Positions 17,006 through 25,012 of a stretch of 64,000 nt of DNA are shown here, in pieces. Position numbers and translations under genes: made by a program. Position 1 is the stretch's first letter; each line of letters opens with the position of its first letter. Location: the NCBI RefSeq assembly GCF_029813835.1, contig NZ_JARVKV010000002.1:164574-228573 (forward strand), in the 5' to 3' direction. Under the pieces are notes generated by a model, which was not told the DNA's origin, searched no databases, and was given only the letters and a program-made list of their open reading frames with translations. Source of the stretch: Streptomyces sp. DH37 (GTDB taxonomy: Bacteria > Actinomycetota > Actinomycetes > Streptomycetales > Streptomycetaceae).

Positions 17006-17950
17006 TCAGCCCAGCGCTCTGAGGCCCGGGACGAAGGCCACCGCCAGCGGGACCAGCGGCACCAGGGCCGCCAGCGCGGTCACCCGCAGCCGCCGGACGA
17101 CCGGCAGCCGGGGAGTGGCCGACAGCAGCCGGTCGACGCGCTGCGGTACCTGCGCGCCGGGGCGCGGGGGGTGGGGGTCGAAGACCCCGCGCTCCTCGTT
17201 GAGTTCGACCAGCGCCAGGGCCACCACCAGCCGTCCGCAGCGCCGCGAGGCCACGTCGTCGGCCGCCAGCTCCACGAGCCGGTGGACCTGGTCGCGGAAC
17301 GCGCGGAAGACGGGCACCTGCGGAAAGCCCGTGGCGAGCGCGGACGAGCAGTGCAGCAGCCAGTCGTGACGGGCCCGCAGGTGGCCCTGCTCGTGGGCGA
17401 GGACGGCGTCGAGCCGGCGTCCCTCGAGCCGGCGCAGCGCCGCGGTGGTGACCACGAGACGGGGCGTGCTCCCCGGGAGCCACCAGGCGTCCGGGCGTTC
17501 GCTCTCCAGCACCACCAGCCGCTCCCCGGAACCGGGCTCCTCACCCGGCAGCAGGGGGGCGCGGGCGAGGAGTTCGGAACGCCGCGCACGCCGCCGGGCG
17601 CGGGCGTGCCGGATCTCGCGGGTGAGCATCGCCGCGGTCCACACGCCGCCGCAGGCGAGCAGCACCGCCACCACCGCGGGCCAGGACTCGCCGAACGCGC
17701 TCAGCCCGTACGCCTCGACGACCCGGCTCGGGGCCGGGGCGAAGACGTGGCCGCGCACGGCCTGCCAGGCCGCCGCGCCGGACAGGGCCATGGCGAGTAC
17801 GCAGCACAGCAGCACGGCGACCACCACGCACTGCCACACCAGCAGCGCCAGCACCGGCTCACGGTCCGGCCAGGAACCACGGGCCAGCACGCGCGGCGCC
17901 GTCGCCGCGATCAGTGCGCCCAGGACGAGCAGTGCGAGCGCGACCATCAT
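17006..17950 (-). CDS. M56-family membrane zinc peptidase (BlaR1/MecR1-like)
   Basis: A 314-residue membrane peptidase. N-terminal membrane segments begin MMVALALLVLGALIAA, followed by others near residues 35-60, 88-105 and at the C-terminus. The zinc site is LAHEQGHLRARHDW (HExxH) with a downstream glutamate in VELAADDVASRR. Such proteins normally pair with a BlaI-type repressor that they cleave, but no BlaI gene is adjacent here. A 7-bp inverted repeat (GACAGCC/GGCTGTC, 17955-17979) sits immediately before the start and could be a BlaI or other operator. It follows DUF5134 by 100 bp on the same strand. Confidence 0.87.
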   Translation of the reverse strand: MMVALALLVLGALIAATAPRVLARGSWPDREPVLALLVWQCVVVAVLLCCVLAMALSGAAAWQAVRGHVFAPAPSRVVEAYGLSAFGESWPAVVAVLLACGGVWTAAMLTREIRHARARRRARRSELLARAPLLPGEEPGSGERLVVLESERPDAWWLPGSTPRLVVTTAALRRLEGRRLDAVLAHEQGHLRARHDWLLHCSSALATGFPQVPVFRAFRDQVHRLVELAADDVASRRCGRLVVALALVELNEERGVFDPHPPRPGAQVPQRVDRLLSATPRLPVVRRLRVTALAALVPLVPLAVAFVPGLRALG

Positions 17951-18050
17951 GGACGACAGCCTATGAGCCGGCGGCTGTCCCGCGTCCGGCGGGAAACGGG
18001 AAGTGACGCACGCCTCACGGACGCGGCGCCCCACCGGCCCGCGCGCAGGC

Positions 18051-18662
18051 TCACAGGGTGAGCAGCATCGCGAACATCCCCATGCCCATCGACAGCCGGC
18101 AGGCCGCCGCCAGCTCCGGCAGCCGCGGCGGTCCGCCCGCGGCGACCGCGTCCGGGCTGCCGGCCCTCCGGACGCCCGCGGCGCCCGCGGGACCCGGCAC
18201 GGGGACCAGCCGGGCCCCGGCGAGCAGCACGTACAGCGCGAAGTAGGCCAGCAGCGCCCCGGTCAGCGCCTCCGCCGGCGCCCCGGACGCGGCCGTGTGG
18301 TGCGCGTGCGCGCCCGCCGGGCCGGCCGCCATGGCGAGCGCCATGTGGACCATGGCCAGGGCGCCGACGACGTGGTGCAGATGGTGCGGCCGGTGCTCCG
18401 GACCGAGCAGGGCCAGCACCAGCTCGTACACCGCCGCGCCGCCGAAGACCGCACCGAGGACCGCGCCGAGGACCGCAGGCGGCAGCGGCTCCGCCGCCGA
18501 GGCGGGCAGCGCCATCGCGGCCATGCCGAACCCCATCAGCGCCTCGCCCGCGGCCGCCCGCCGCTGTCCGGGCGTACCGCCGCGCACCCGCCGCAGGCAG
18601 TACGCGCCCACGCCGCCGCACAGGGCCACCAGCATCCAGCCGACCGGCTCCGGTCCGTGCAC
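18051..18662 (-). CDS. DUF5134 integral membrane protein
   Basis: A 203-residue membrane protein with about six hydrophobic segments. Histidines and methionines are concentrated in ALLGPEHRPHHLHHVVGALA, AMVHMALAMA and the C-terminal SMGMGMFAMLLTL. This content is typical of DUF5134 and would suit transition-metal handling, especially copper, but that is inference. It begins at GTG 18662. It stands upstream of the M56 peptidase on the same strand, possibly one transcription unit. Confidence 0.8.
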   Translation of the reverse strand: MHGPEPVGWMLVALCGGVGAYCLRRVRGGTPGQRRAAAGEALMGFGMAAMALPASAAEPLPPAVLGAVLGAVFGGAAVYELVLALLGPEHRPHHLHHVVGALAMVHMALAMAAGPAGAHAHHTAASGAPAEALTGALLAYFALYVLLAGARLVPVPGPAGAAGVRRAGSPDAVAAGGPPRLPELAAACRLSMGMGMFAMLLTL

Positions 18663-18822
18663 CGCGCCTCCCCCGACCCCGCCCCGACCGGTTTCCCGGC
18701 CGGTGTCGCCCGGCCGGTTCCGGGGGGAGGATGCCCGGCGCCGGACCCGTGCACGGGAGCGCGCGGAGGCAGCCGGGGAGCGCGGACGGAGCGCGGGAGG
18801 CGGGCCCGCGGGGAGGGCGCCC

Positions 18823-19215
18823 TCAGATGCCGGGCCGGTGGCGCAGCGGATGGTCCTCGGGGACCTCGACGAGGACGATCCGCACCCCGTCCGGGTCGCC
18901 GATCCACATCTCCACCAGCCCCCACGGCTCCCGCTTCGGTTCCCGCAGCACCTCCACGCCGCGGGCGGCGAGCTCCTCGTGGGCGGCCGCCACGTCGGCG
19001 ACCTGGAGCCACAGCCGGAGCCCGGGCGCGGGCGGGGTGTCGGAGCGGCCGGAGACCTCCAGGAAGCCGCCGCCGAGGAAGTAGACGGTCCCGCGTTCCG
19101 GCCCGGTGCCGAACTCGCGGTAGACGGCCAGGCCCAGTGTTTCGCCGTAGAAGGCCCGCGAACGTTCCGGATCGGTGGGGCGCAGCAGTATCCGGCTGCT
19201 CAGTACGTGAACCAT
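18823..19215 (-). CDS. VOC (glyoxalase/bleomycin resistance-like) protein
   Basis: A 130-residue protein of the vicinal oxygen chelate fold. Repeated beta-alpha-beta-beta-beta halves are visible: SRILLRPTDPERSRAFYGET and LRLWLQVADVAAAHEELAAR, ending PWGLVEMWIGDPDGVRIVLV. It may be a metal-dependent lyase or dioxygenase, or a small-molecule binding protein. Translation starts at ATG 19215, seven bases after the minus-strand hexamer TAGGCT, with no Shine-Dalgarno, so a leaderless transcript is likely. It is divergent from the GNAT gene, which carries the same upstream 16 bases. Confidence 0.85.
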   Translation of the reverse strand: MVHVLSSRILLRPTDPERSRAFYGETLGLAVYREFGTGPERGTVYFLGGGFLEVSGRSDTPPAPGLRLWLQVADVAAAHEELAARGVEVLREPKREPWGLVEMWIGDPDGVRIVLVEVPEDHPLRHRPGI

Positions 19216-19306
19216 GGCGCCGAGCCTAGGGCCCCGGCCGGGGTGCCGTCCGGTGTACGGGCGGAAGGACCGTCCGGCCCGGAGGCCGGTTAGGCTCGGC
19301 GCCATG
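19213..19306. promoter_or_regulatory. Mirrored leaderless promoters of the VOC and GNAT genes
   Basis: TAGGCTCGGCGCCATG occurs on the minus strand at 19213-19228, ending in the VOC start codon, and on the plus strand at 19291-19306, ending in the GNAT start codon. Each contains a -10 hexamer TAGGCT seven bases before ATG, the geometry of leaderless transcription. The two 16-base copies form a large inverted repeat around a 62-bp core. Confidence 0.75.
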
Positions 19307-19918
19307 AACGCCCCGAACGCCGTGAACACCCCCGGGTCCGCCGAGTCCGCCGCCTTGGGCACCGCCTCCGGCCCGCGCTTCAGGACCGCGGACGAGAGCG
19401 ACGTCCCCGCGCTGGTCGCCCTGGTGGAGTCGGCCTACCGGGGCGAGGCCAGCCGGGCCGGCTGGACCACCGAGGCGGACCTGCTGGACGGGCAGCGCAC
19501 CGATCCCGAGGGCGTCGCCGGCGTCATCCGGGCCCCCGGCAGCCTGATGCTGGTCGCCGAACGGGACGGCGAGCCGGTCGCCTGCTGCCAGCTGGAGCGG
19601 CGCGAGGGCGGGGCGGGGGAGGCGGTCGCGTACTTCGGGATGTTCGCCGTCCGGCCGGCCCTCCAGGGCGGGGGGCTGGGCAGGACGGTCCTGGCGGAGG
19701 CCGAGCGGGTGGCGCGGGAGCGGTGGCGGGCCCGCGAGATGCACATGACGGTGATCACCGCGCGGGCCGACCTGATCGCCTGGTACGAGCGCCGCGGCTA
19801 CGTCCGCACCGGGCGGACGAGCCCCTTCCCGTACGGCGACGAGCGCTTCGGCGTTCCGCTCCGCGACGACCTGGAGTTCGAACTGCTCGTCAAGCCGCTT
19901 CGGCGATCGCCCTCCTGA
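19304..19918 (+). CDS. GNAT-family N-acetyltransferase
   Basis: A 204-residue acetyltransferase using acetyl-CoA. The fold core shows DVPALVALVESAYRG, the acetyl-CoA loop YFGMFAVRPALQGGGLGRTV (about residues 109-128; motif A Q-x-x-G-x-G/A) and LIAWYERRGYVRTGRTSPFP. The acceptor is unknown. ATG 19304 is apparently leaderless. Its last 29 coding bases overlap the last bases of the convergent GDPD gene, so the two transcripts are antisense at their ends. Confidence 0.88.
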   Translation: MNAPNAVNTPGSAESAALGTASGPRFRTADESDVPALVALVESAYRGEASRAGWTTEADLLDGQRTDPEGVAGVIRAPGSLMLVAERDGEPVACCQLERREGGAGEAVAYFGMFAVRPALQGGGLGRTVLAEAERVARERWRAREMHMTVITARADLIAWYERRGYVRTGRTSPFPYGDERFGVPLRDDLEFELLVKPLRRSPS

Positions 19919-20573
19919 CGGCGGGCATGTCGGTCACCACGCCGTCCAGGCCCAGCTCGCGGACGCGGGCCAGGTCCTGGTCGGTGTTGACCGTCCAGGA
20001 GATCACCTTGATCCCCGCCGCGTGGCAGCGCTCGACGACGTCCTCGTCCAACCACCGGAGCTCGCAGGAGACCATCTGAGCCCCCAGCTCCACGGCGCGC
20101 TCGGGGGCAGTGGGGGTGGACCTGCCGGTGACCAGCGCGACGGGGACGTCCGGCAGCAGCTTGCGGGTCTCGCGCAGGGCGTCGTCGTGGAACGAGATCA
20201 CCGTGACCCGCTCGTGCAGACCGAGCCGTTCGACGGCCTCCGCGAGCACACGCGCCGCGGCGCGGTCCTTGATCTCGGCCTGGAGCGGCGCCGAGACCGC
20301 CTCCACGACCTCCTCGAAGACCGGGATCCGCTCGCCCAGGCCGGCGTCCAGCCCGCGCAGCTCGGCGAGGGTCTTCTCCGCGATCGGCCCGGAGCCGTCG
20401 GTGGTGCGGTCCACGTCGGCGTCGTGCATCACCACCAGCGCGCCGTCCCGGCTCAGGTGGAGGTCCAGCTCGATGACGTCCATGCCCTCGCGCTCGGCAC
20501 GGACGAAGGACCGCAGGGTGTTCTCGGGCTCGACGCCCATCACTCCGCGGTGCCCGACGGTCAGCAGTGGCAC
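19890..20573 (-). CDS. Glycerophosphodiester phosphodiesterase (cytoplasmic type)
   Basis: Hydrolyses glycerophosphodiesters to glycerol 3-phosphate and an alcohol. The 227-residue TIM barrel shows GHRGVMGVEPENTLRSF with the catalytic histidine and glutamate, VIELDLHLSRDGALVVMHD and DRTTDGSG, then VISFHDDALRETRK and ISWTVNTDQDL. No signal peptide is present, so it resembles UgpQ more than secreted GlpQ. GTG 20573 follows AGAGGAAAG. Upstream direct repeats (20595-20632) resemble a degenerate set of PhoP-type repeats. It overlaps the GNAT gene tail-to-tail by 29 bp. Confidence 0.92.
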   Translation of the reverse strand: MPLLTVGHRGVMGVEPENTLRSFVRAEREGMDVIELDLHLSRDGALVVMHDADVDRTTDGSGPIAEKTLAELRGLDAGLGERIPVFEEVVEAVSAPLQAEIKDRAAARVLAEAVERLGLHERVTVISFHDDALRETRKLLPDVPVALVTGRSTPTAPERAVELGAQMVSCELRWLDEDVVERCHAAGIKVISWTVNTDQDLARVRELGLDGVVTDMPAVRRAIAEAA

Positions 20574-20594
20574 GGCACGTTCTCGCTTTCCTCT

Positions 20595-20632
20595 GGTGTC
20601 CGGTGATGTCCGGGTGGTGTTCGGTGGTGTCC
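20595..20632. repeat. Short direct repeats upstream of the GDPD gene
   Basis: On the minus strand GGACACCACC, GAACACCACCC, GGACATCACC and GGACACCAGA follow each other at 10-11 base spacing. The period of about one helical turn and the xACACC core are reminiscent of PhoP boxes (GTTCACC units at 11 bp), but each unit has mismatches. Confidence 0.4.
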
Positions 20633-20849
20633 AAGGACGGCGACGCCGGTGCGTACGCGCCGACAGGGTAGCCGCGGACGATCACGGCCCGGGGGCCGGG
20701 GGCGGACCGCCCCCGCGGGCCCGGGGACCGCGGTCGGCCCGGCCTGTGTCCATGGCACATGCGCGCTCATGTCTTCCGTTTCAGCGCTCACGCACAGGAA
20801 AAACATCTGCATTGGGGGTAACCGGCCGAAGGATTTGCTTGCCCTCCGG

Positions 20850-20878
20850 TTGATCAGGGAAGTCTGCGCAGCTACGGT
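20850..20878 (+). promoter_or_regulatory. Predicted vegetative promoter of the DUF6421 operon
   Basis: TTGATC (20850-20855) and TACGGT (20873-20878) are separated by 17 bp, close to the principal sigma factor consensus. The transcript would start about 30 bases before ATG 20914. Confidence 0.65.
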
Positions 20879-20913
20879 GCTGGTACGAAAGTTTCTCCTG
20901 TGAAGGGACAGTG

Positions 20914-22326
20914 ATGACGGAAATCCTTTCGCCCGCAGTGACGACGGGTAGCGCTCCGGCCACCGGAGGCCCGTTCGCCGACCGTGTGGTGGAGCACCCC
21001 GCCTGGGCGGTGCTCAAGGAAGCCGTCGAAGCCGTCCGTCCCGCCCAGTCCAAGGACGGCTCCATCGACTTCGACGCCGAGGGCGCCCCCGCGCGGGCCG
21101 AGGTCGAGCGGCACGTCGAGCGGATCACGGCCTCCGTCGAGGAGCTCGCGCCACTGCTCCCGCACAACGAGGCGTACCACCGCGCCCTGGTGGCCGATCT
21201 GCGCCGCTGGGCCGAGGAGGGCTTCGGCGTACCCGACTTCCTGGACTCCCTGCTGGCCTTCCAGCCCGCCTCCCGGCGTGCCGACGGCCTCCAGCACCTG
21301 GTCGTCTTCCCCATGTACACCCAGAACGGCAACCCCGACCGCAACCTGGAGGCCGTCGTCCTGCGCGTGGTCTGGCCGGACTGGCTGGCCGAGCTGGAGC
21401 GCACCCGCTACGACAACCCGCTCTTCCTGGGCATCACCTTCGAGGACTTCACCAGCGGCTACGACACCCACTCCGCGGTCCTCTTCCCCGAGACCATCGC
21501 CGTGCGCGAGGTGCCCGAGCGGTTCTCCTGGGGCGGCATCTTCTGCGACCGCGAGGCCGCCCGCTTCCGCCGGGTCGTCGACGCCGCCTGCGAGGTCACC
21601 AAGCTGGAGCTGCCCGAGGACGCCCGCGGGCTGCTCGCCGACCAGCAGCGCGCCCAGCAGACCTTCGTGCTGTGGGACATGGTCCACGACCGCACCCACA
21701 GCCACGGCGACCTGCCCTTCGACCCGTTCATGATCAAGCAGCGCCAGCCGTTCTGGATGTACGGCCTGGAGGAGCTGCGCTGCGACCTCACCGCCTTCCA
21801 CGAGGCCGTGAAGCTGGAGGCGGACGGCCTGCCGCAGGGCCGCGACGTGCAGTACGCCGTGCTGCTGGAGCGCCTGTTCCGCTTCCCCGTCACCGGTGAG
21901 CGCAACCGCAACTACGACGGGCTGGGCGGCCAGCTGCTGTTCGCCTACCTCCACAAGCACGACGCCCTGCGCTGGACGGACAACAAGCTCAGCATCGACT
22001 GGGACCGGGCCCGCGAGGTGACCGTGCACCTGCGCGAGGAGATCGAGACCCTTTACCGGGAGGGCATCGACCGCCCGAAGCTGGTCCACTGGTTCAAGGC
22101 GTACGAGCTGGTCTCCACCTACCTCGCGCCGCACCCCGGCTCGACCTGGGCCAAGGGCCCCGACGCCCTGGACCTGAGCCTGCCGCCGCGCAAGCTGGTG
22201 GACGAGGTGCTCCCGGACGAGTTCCCGCTGAGCATGTTCTACGAGGCCCTCGCCAAGAAGCTGCGCAACGTGATCGCGTCGACCAGGGGCATCACCGCCG
22301 AGTCCGCCGTTCCGGTCGCGGCGTGA
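20914..22326 (+). CDS. DUF6421 family protein
   Basis: A 470-residue soluble protein without recognisable catalytic signature. Conserved-looking blocks include QHLVVFPMYTQNGNPDRNLE, FSWGGIFCDREAARF and WDMVHDRTHSHGDLPFDPFM, the last with a histidine/aspartate pattern that could bind metal. AAGGGAC precedes ATG 20914. It is the first gene of an operon with an SDR oxidoreductase and a threonine aldolase-like enzyme: the GTGA at its stop and 30-bp gap to the next start indicate co-transcription. I recognise the family name from streptomycete genomes but know of no assigned function. Confidence 0.82.
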   Translation: MTEILSPAVTTGSAPATGGPFADRVVEHPAWAVLKEAVEAVRPAQSKDGSIDFDAEGAPARAEVERHVERITASVEELAPLLPHNEAYHRALVADLRRWAEEGFGVPDFLDSLLAFQPASRRADGLQHLVVFPMYTQNGNPDRNLEAVVLRVVWPDWLAELERTRYDNPLFLGITFEDFTSGYDTHSAVLFPETIAVREVPERFSWGGIFCDREAARFRRVVDAACEVTKLELPEDARGLLADQQRAQQTFVLWDMVHDRTHSHGDLPFDPFMIKQRQPFWMYGLEELRCDLTAFHEAVKLEADGLPQGRDVQYAVLLERLFRFPVTGERNRNYDGLGGQLLFAYLHKHDALRWTDNKLSIDWDRAREVTVHLREEIETLYREGIDRPKLVHWFKAYELVSTYLAPHPGSTWAKGPDALDLSLPPRKLVDEVLPDEFPLSMFYEALAKKLRNVIASTRGITAESAVPVAA

Positions 22327-22355
22327 ACACCGGACGTCACAGAGAGGCGATCACC

Positions 22356-23126
22356 ATGACCAGCACCTCCAACGGCAACGGCGGCCCCCTGGACGGCGCC
22401 GTCGTCGCCGTCGCCGGCGCGGCGGGACCGGCCGGACAGGCCGCGCTGCTGAGCCTGGCCGAACGGGGAGCCACCGTCGTCGCGGCCGACGCGGACGCCG
22501 AGCGGCTGGCCGAGGCCGTGGACAGGGCCCGCTTCGCGCACGGCGGAGCCACCGTCACCGGCGACACCGTCGACCTGCTCGACCTGGAGGCCACCCGCGA
22601 GTGGGCCACCCGCACCGAGAAGGAGTACGGGCGCGTCGACGGGCTGGTGCACCTGGTCGGGGGCTGGCGCGGCTCGGCGGCCTTCGCCGAGACCGACCTG
22701 TCCCACTGGGACCTGCTGGAGAGGCTGCTGGTACGCACCGTGCAGCACACCTCCCTGGCCTTCGAGGGCGCCCTGCGCCGCAGCGGCAACGGTCGCTACG
22801 TGCTGGTCAGCGCCTCCGGCGCGACCAGCCCCACCGCAGGCAACGCCGCCTACGCCGCGGCCAAGGCCGCCGCCGAGGCGTGGACCCTGGCGCTGGCCGA
22901 CGCCTTCCGCAAGGCGGGCAAGGGGGCGGCGTCGGGCCCGCCGGCCGCGGCTGCGATCCTGGTGGTCAAGGCGCTGGTCAACGACGCGATGCGCGCCGAG
23001 CGCCCGAATGCCAGGTTCGCGGGCTTCACCGACGTCGGGGAACTGGCCGAGGCCATCGCCGGCGTCTGGGACAGGCCCGCCGAGGAAGTGAACGGACACC
23101 GCCTGTGGCTGACCCCGCAACCGTAG
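22356..23126 (+). CDS. SDR-family oxidoreductase
   Basis: A 256-residue short-chain dehydrogenase. The dinucleotide motif is VAVAGAAGPAGQAALLSLAE (a slightly altered TGxxxGxG), the active site has YVLVSASGATSPTAGN with serine and AAYAAAKAAAEAW with the YxxxK pair. ATG 22356 is preferred because AGAGAGG lies upstream; GTG 22323 overlapping the previous stop is possible. The substrate is unknown. It sits between DUF6421 and the PLP enzyme and probably acts on a metabolite of the same pathway. Confidence 0.88.
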   Translation: MTSTSNGNGGPLDGAVVAVAGAAGPAGQAALLSLAERGATVVAADADAERLAEAVDRARFAHGGATVTGDTVDLLDLEATREWATRTEKEYGRVDGLVHLVGGWRGSAAFAETDLSHWDLLERLLVRTVQHTSLAFEGALRRSGNGRYVLVSASGATSPTAGNAAYAAAKAAAEAWTLALADAFRKAGKGAASGPPAAAAILVVKALVNDAMRAERPNARFAGFTDVGELAEAIAGVWDRPAEEVNGHRLWLTPQP

Positions 23127-24220
23127 AGGCCCACCCGACCGCCGCGCCCCCGGCACCCCCGGTGACGGACGCGCGCCGCCGCCACGACCCGCACGTGCGC
23201 GGCTTCGCCAGCGACAACTACGCGGGCGCGCACCCGGAGATCCTGGCGGCGCTCGCCCTCGCCAACGGCGGCCACCAGACCGCCTACGGCGGGGACGAGT
23301 ACACCGCCCACCTCCAGGACGTCTTCCGCGCCCACCTCGGGCCGGCGGCGGAGGTGTTCCCGGTCTTCAACGGCACCGGCGCCAACGTCGTCGCCCTCCA
23401 GGCGCTCACCGACCGCTGGGGCGCGGTCATCGCCGCCGAGAGCGCCCACATCAACGTGGACGAGTGCGGCGCGCCCGAGCGCGTCGGCGGGCTGAAGCTG
23501 CTGACCGTGCCCACCGAGCACGGCAAGCTCACCCCCGAACTGGTCGAGCGCGAGGCGTACGGCTTCGACGACGAGCACCGGGCGATGCCGCAGGCCGTCT
23601 CGATCACCCAGAACACCGAACTGGGCACCGTCTACACGCCCGAGGAGATCCGGGAGATCTGCGAGACGGCCCACGGGTACGGCATGGCCGTCCACCTCGA
23701 CGGCGCCCGCATCGCCAACGCCGCGGCCGCGCTGGACGTACCCCTGCGGGCGTTCACCACGGACGCGGGCGTGGACGTGCTGTCCTTCGGCGGCACCAAG
23801 AACGGCATGCTCTTCGGCGAGGCCGTCGTCGTGCTCAACCCGGGCGCGGTACGGGCCATGAAGCACCTGCGCAAGCTGTCGATGCAACTGGCGTCGAAGA
23901 TGCGGTTCGTCTCCGTGCAGTTCGAGGCGCTGCTCGCCGGCGACCTGTGGCTGCGCGGCGCCTCCCACGCCAACGCCATGGCCCGGCGGCTGGCCGAGGG
24001 CGTGCGCACCGTCGAGGGCGTGGAGATCCTCCACCCCGTCCAGGCCAACGCCGTCTTCGCCCGGCTCCCGCGCGACGTCGGCGAGCGGCTGCAGAAGCGC
24101 CACCGCTTCTACTTCTGGGACGAGGCCGCCGGCGACGTGCGCTGGATGTGCTCCTTCGACACCACCGAGGAGGACGTCGACGGCTTCGTCGCCGCGCTGC
24201 GGGAGGAGATGGCCCGCTGA
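23105..24220 (+). CDS. Low-specificity L-threonine aldolase family PLP enzyme
   Basis: A fold-type I PLP enzyme cleaving beta-hydroxy amino acids to glycine and an aldehyde, or acting in reverse. The family block FASDNYAGAHPEIL is near the N-terminus, FNGTGANVVALQALTDRWGA binds the cofactor phosphate, VHLDGARIANAAAAL carries the cofactor aspartate and SFGGTKNGMLFGEAVVV contains the Schiff-base lysine. GTG 23105 overlaps the SDR gene by 22 bp; GTG 23162 is an alternative that would give 352 residues. It is the last gene of the operon. Confidence 0.9.
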   Translation: MADPATVEAHPTAAPPAPPVTDARRRHDPHVRGFASDNYAGAHPEILAALALANGGHQTAYGGDEYTAHLQDVFRAHLGPAAEVFPVFNGTGANVVALQALTDRWGAVIAAESAHINVDECGAPERVGGLKLLTVPTEHGKLTPELVEREAYGFDDEHRAMPQAVSITQNTELGTVYTPEEIREICETAHGYGMAVHLDGARIANAAAALDVPLRAFTTDAGVDVLSFGGTKNGMLFGEAVVVLNPGAVRAMKHLRKLSMQLASKMRFVSVQFEALLAGDLWLRGASHANAMARRLAEGVRTVEGVEILHPVQANAVFARLPRDVGERLQKRHRFYFWDEAAGDVRWMCSFDTTEEDVDGFVAALREEMAR

Positions 24221-25001
24221 CCGCGGCAGCGGCCCGCCGACCGGAGAAGGGGAGGCGGGCCGCCCTCTGCCCTCCCGGGCTCGCGGATCATGGAGCCGAT
24301 CCGGCAGGACCCGGATCCGTCCGCCCACCTCGCCGCCTGCGAGGCCGTCGACCACCGGCATCCCCTGGCGGCGGCTCTGGTGACGGCTCTGGCGGTGGCC
24401 CTGATGGCGGCTCTGATGGCAGCTCTGACGGCGGAGACGGCCTCGCGGCCGCGGGAGGCGGACCGGCGGGCGCACGGACGGTGAAGGCGGCCCCGGGCGC
24501 CACGCCGAGACCGCCTGCGGCTTCGTCCGCGACACCATCCCGCGCTCCTTCGACAGCGGCGACCGGCGGGTGGCCCGGCGCGCCCCGGACGTGCTCGCCA
24601 CCCGCAACGGCATCCGCTACGCCGAGTCGCGCGCCGGCGGCCCCGCTGCGCCACGAGGGCATCCGGGCGGCCCTGTGCCACCAGAGGCCGGACGTCGTCC
24701 ACGGCTTGGTTGCCCTTACGTCGCCCTCACGTCGCCCTCAAGCCGCCCGTCCGCCCCCGGGCGCGCCAGGACCCGCGCGGCAACGGGCCCGGCGTGGACG
24801 CGCGCTTCTCGCTCGACGGGGAGCGGCTCGCGCACATCCCGGACCCGGACGCGGGAGGAGTACGACGTCCCGGAGCTCCACGCGGCCCCGCCCGAGCCCG
24901 TCCTGACGGCTTTGCAGCGGGCCGGTGACCGCGTGCCGGCCGGAGCGGCTGCTCCCGCAGAGGCTCTGAAGCCCGCCGCCCGGCCCTACAGCGCCCCGGC
25001 C
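24221..25001. other. No intact gene; probable decayed coding sequence
   Basis: No frame gives a convincing full-length protein. Protein-like fragments appear in different plus-strand frames: ACGFVRDTIPRSFDSGDRRV then VLATRNGIRYAESR near 24515-24630, RHEGIRAALCHQRPDVVHGL near 24650-24710, and ARFSLDGERLAHIPDPD then EEYDVPELH near 24800-24885. The order and frame changes suggest a gene broken by frameshifts and deletions, but I do not recognise its family. It also holds a Gly/Ser/Asp-encoding imperfect repeat of GGCTCTG units (about 24367-24433). It lies between the threonine aldolase gene and the convergent acyltransferase gene. Confidence 0.4.
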
Positions 25002-25012
25002 CTACAGCGCCC
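24981..25012. repeat. 16-bp tandem duplication at the acyltransferase gene end
   Basis: CGGCCCTACAGCGCCC is repeated twice head to tail (24981-24996 and 24997-25012). The second copy contains the stop codon and last codons of the acyltransferase gene; the first lies just downstream of it. Confidence 0.85.

Larger units (their letters stand above)
20574..20913. other. 340-bp divergent intergenic region
   Basis: Holds the repeat array upstream of the GDPD gene, then GC-rich sequence without a recognised element, then a clear plus-strand promoter at 20850-20878 for the DUF6421 operon. No small gene is supported. Confidence 0.6.
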
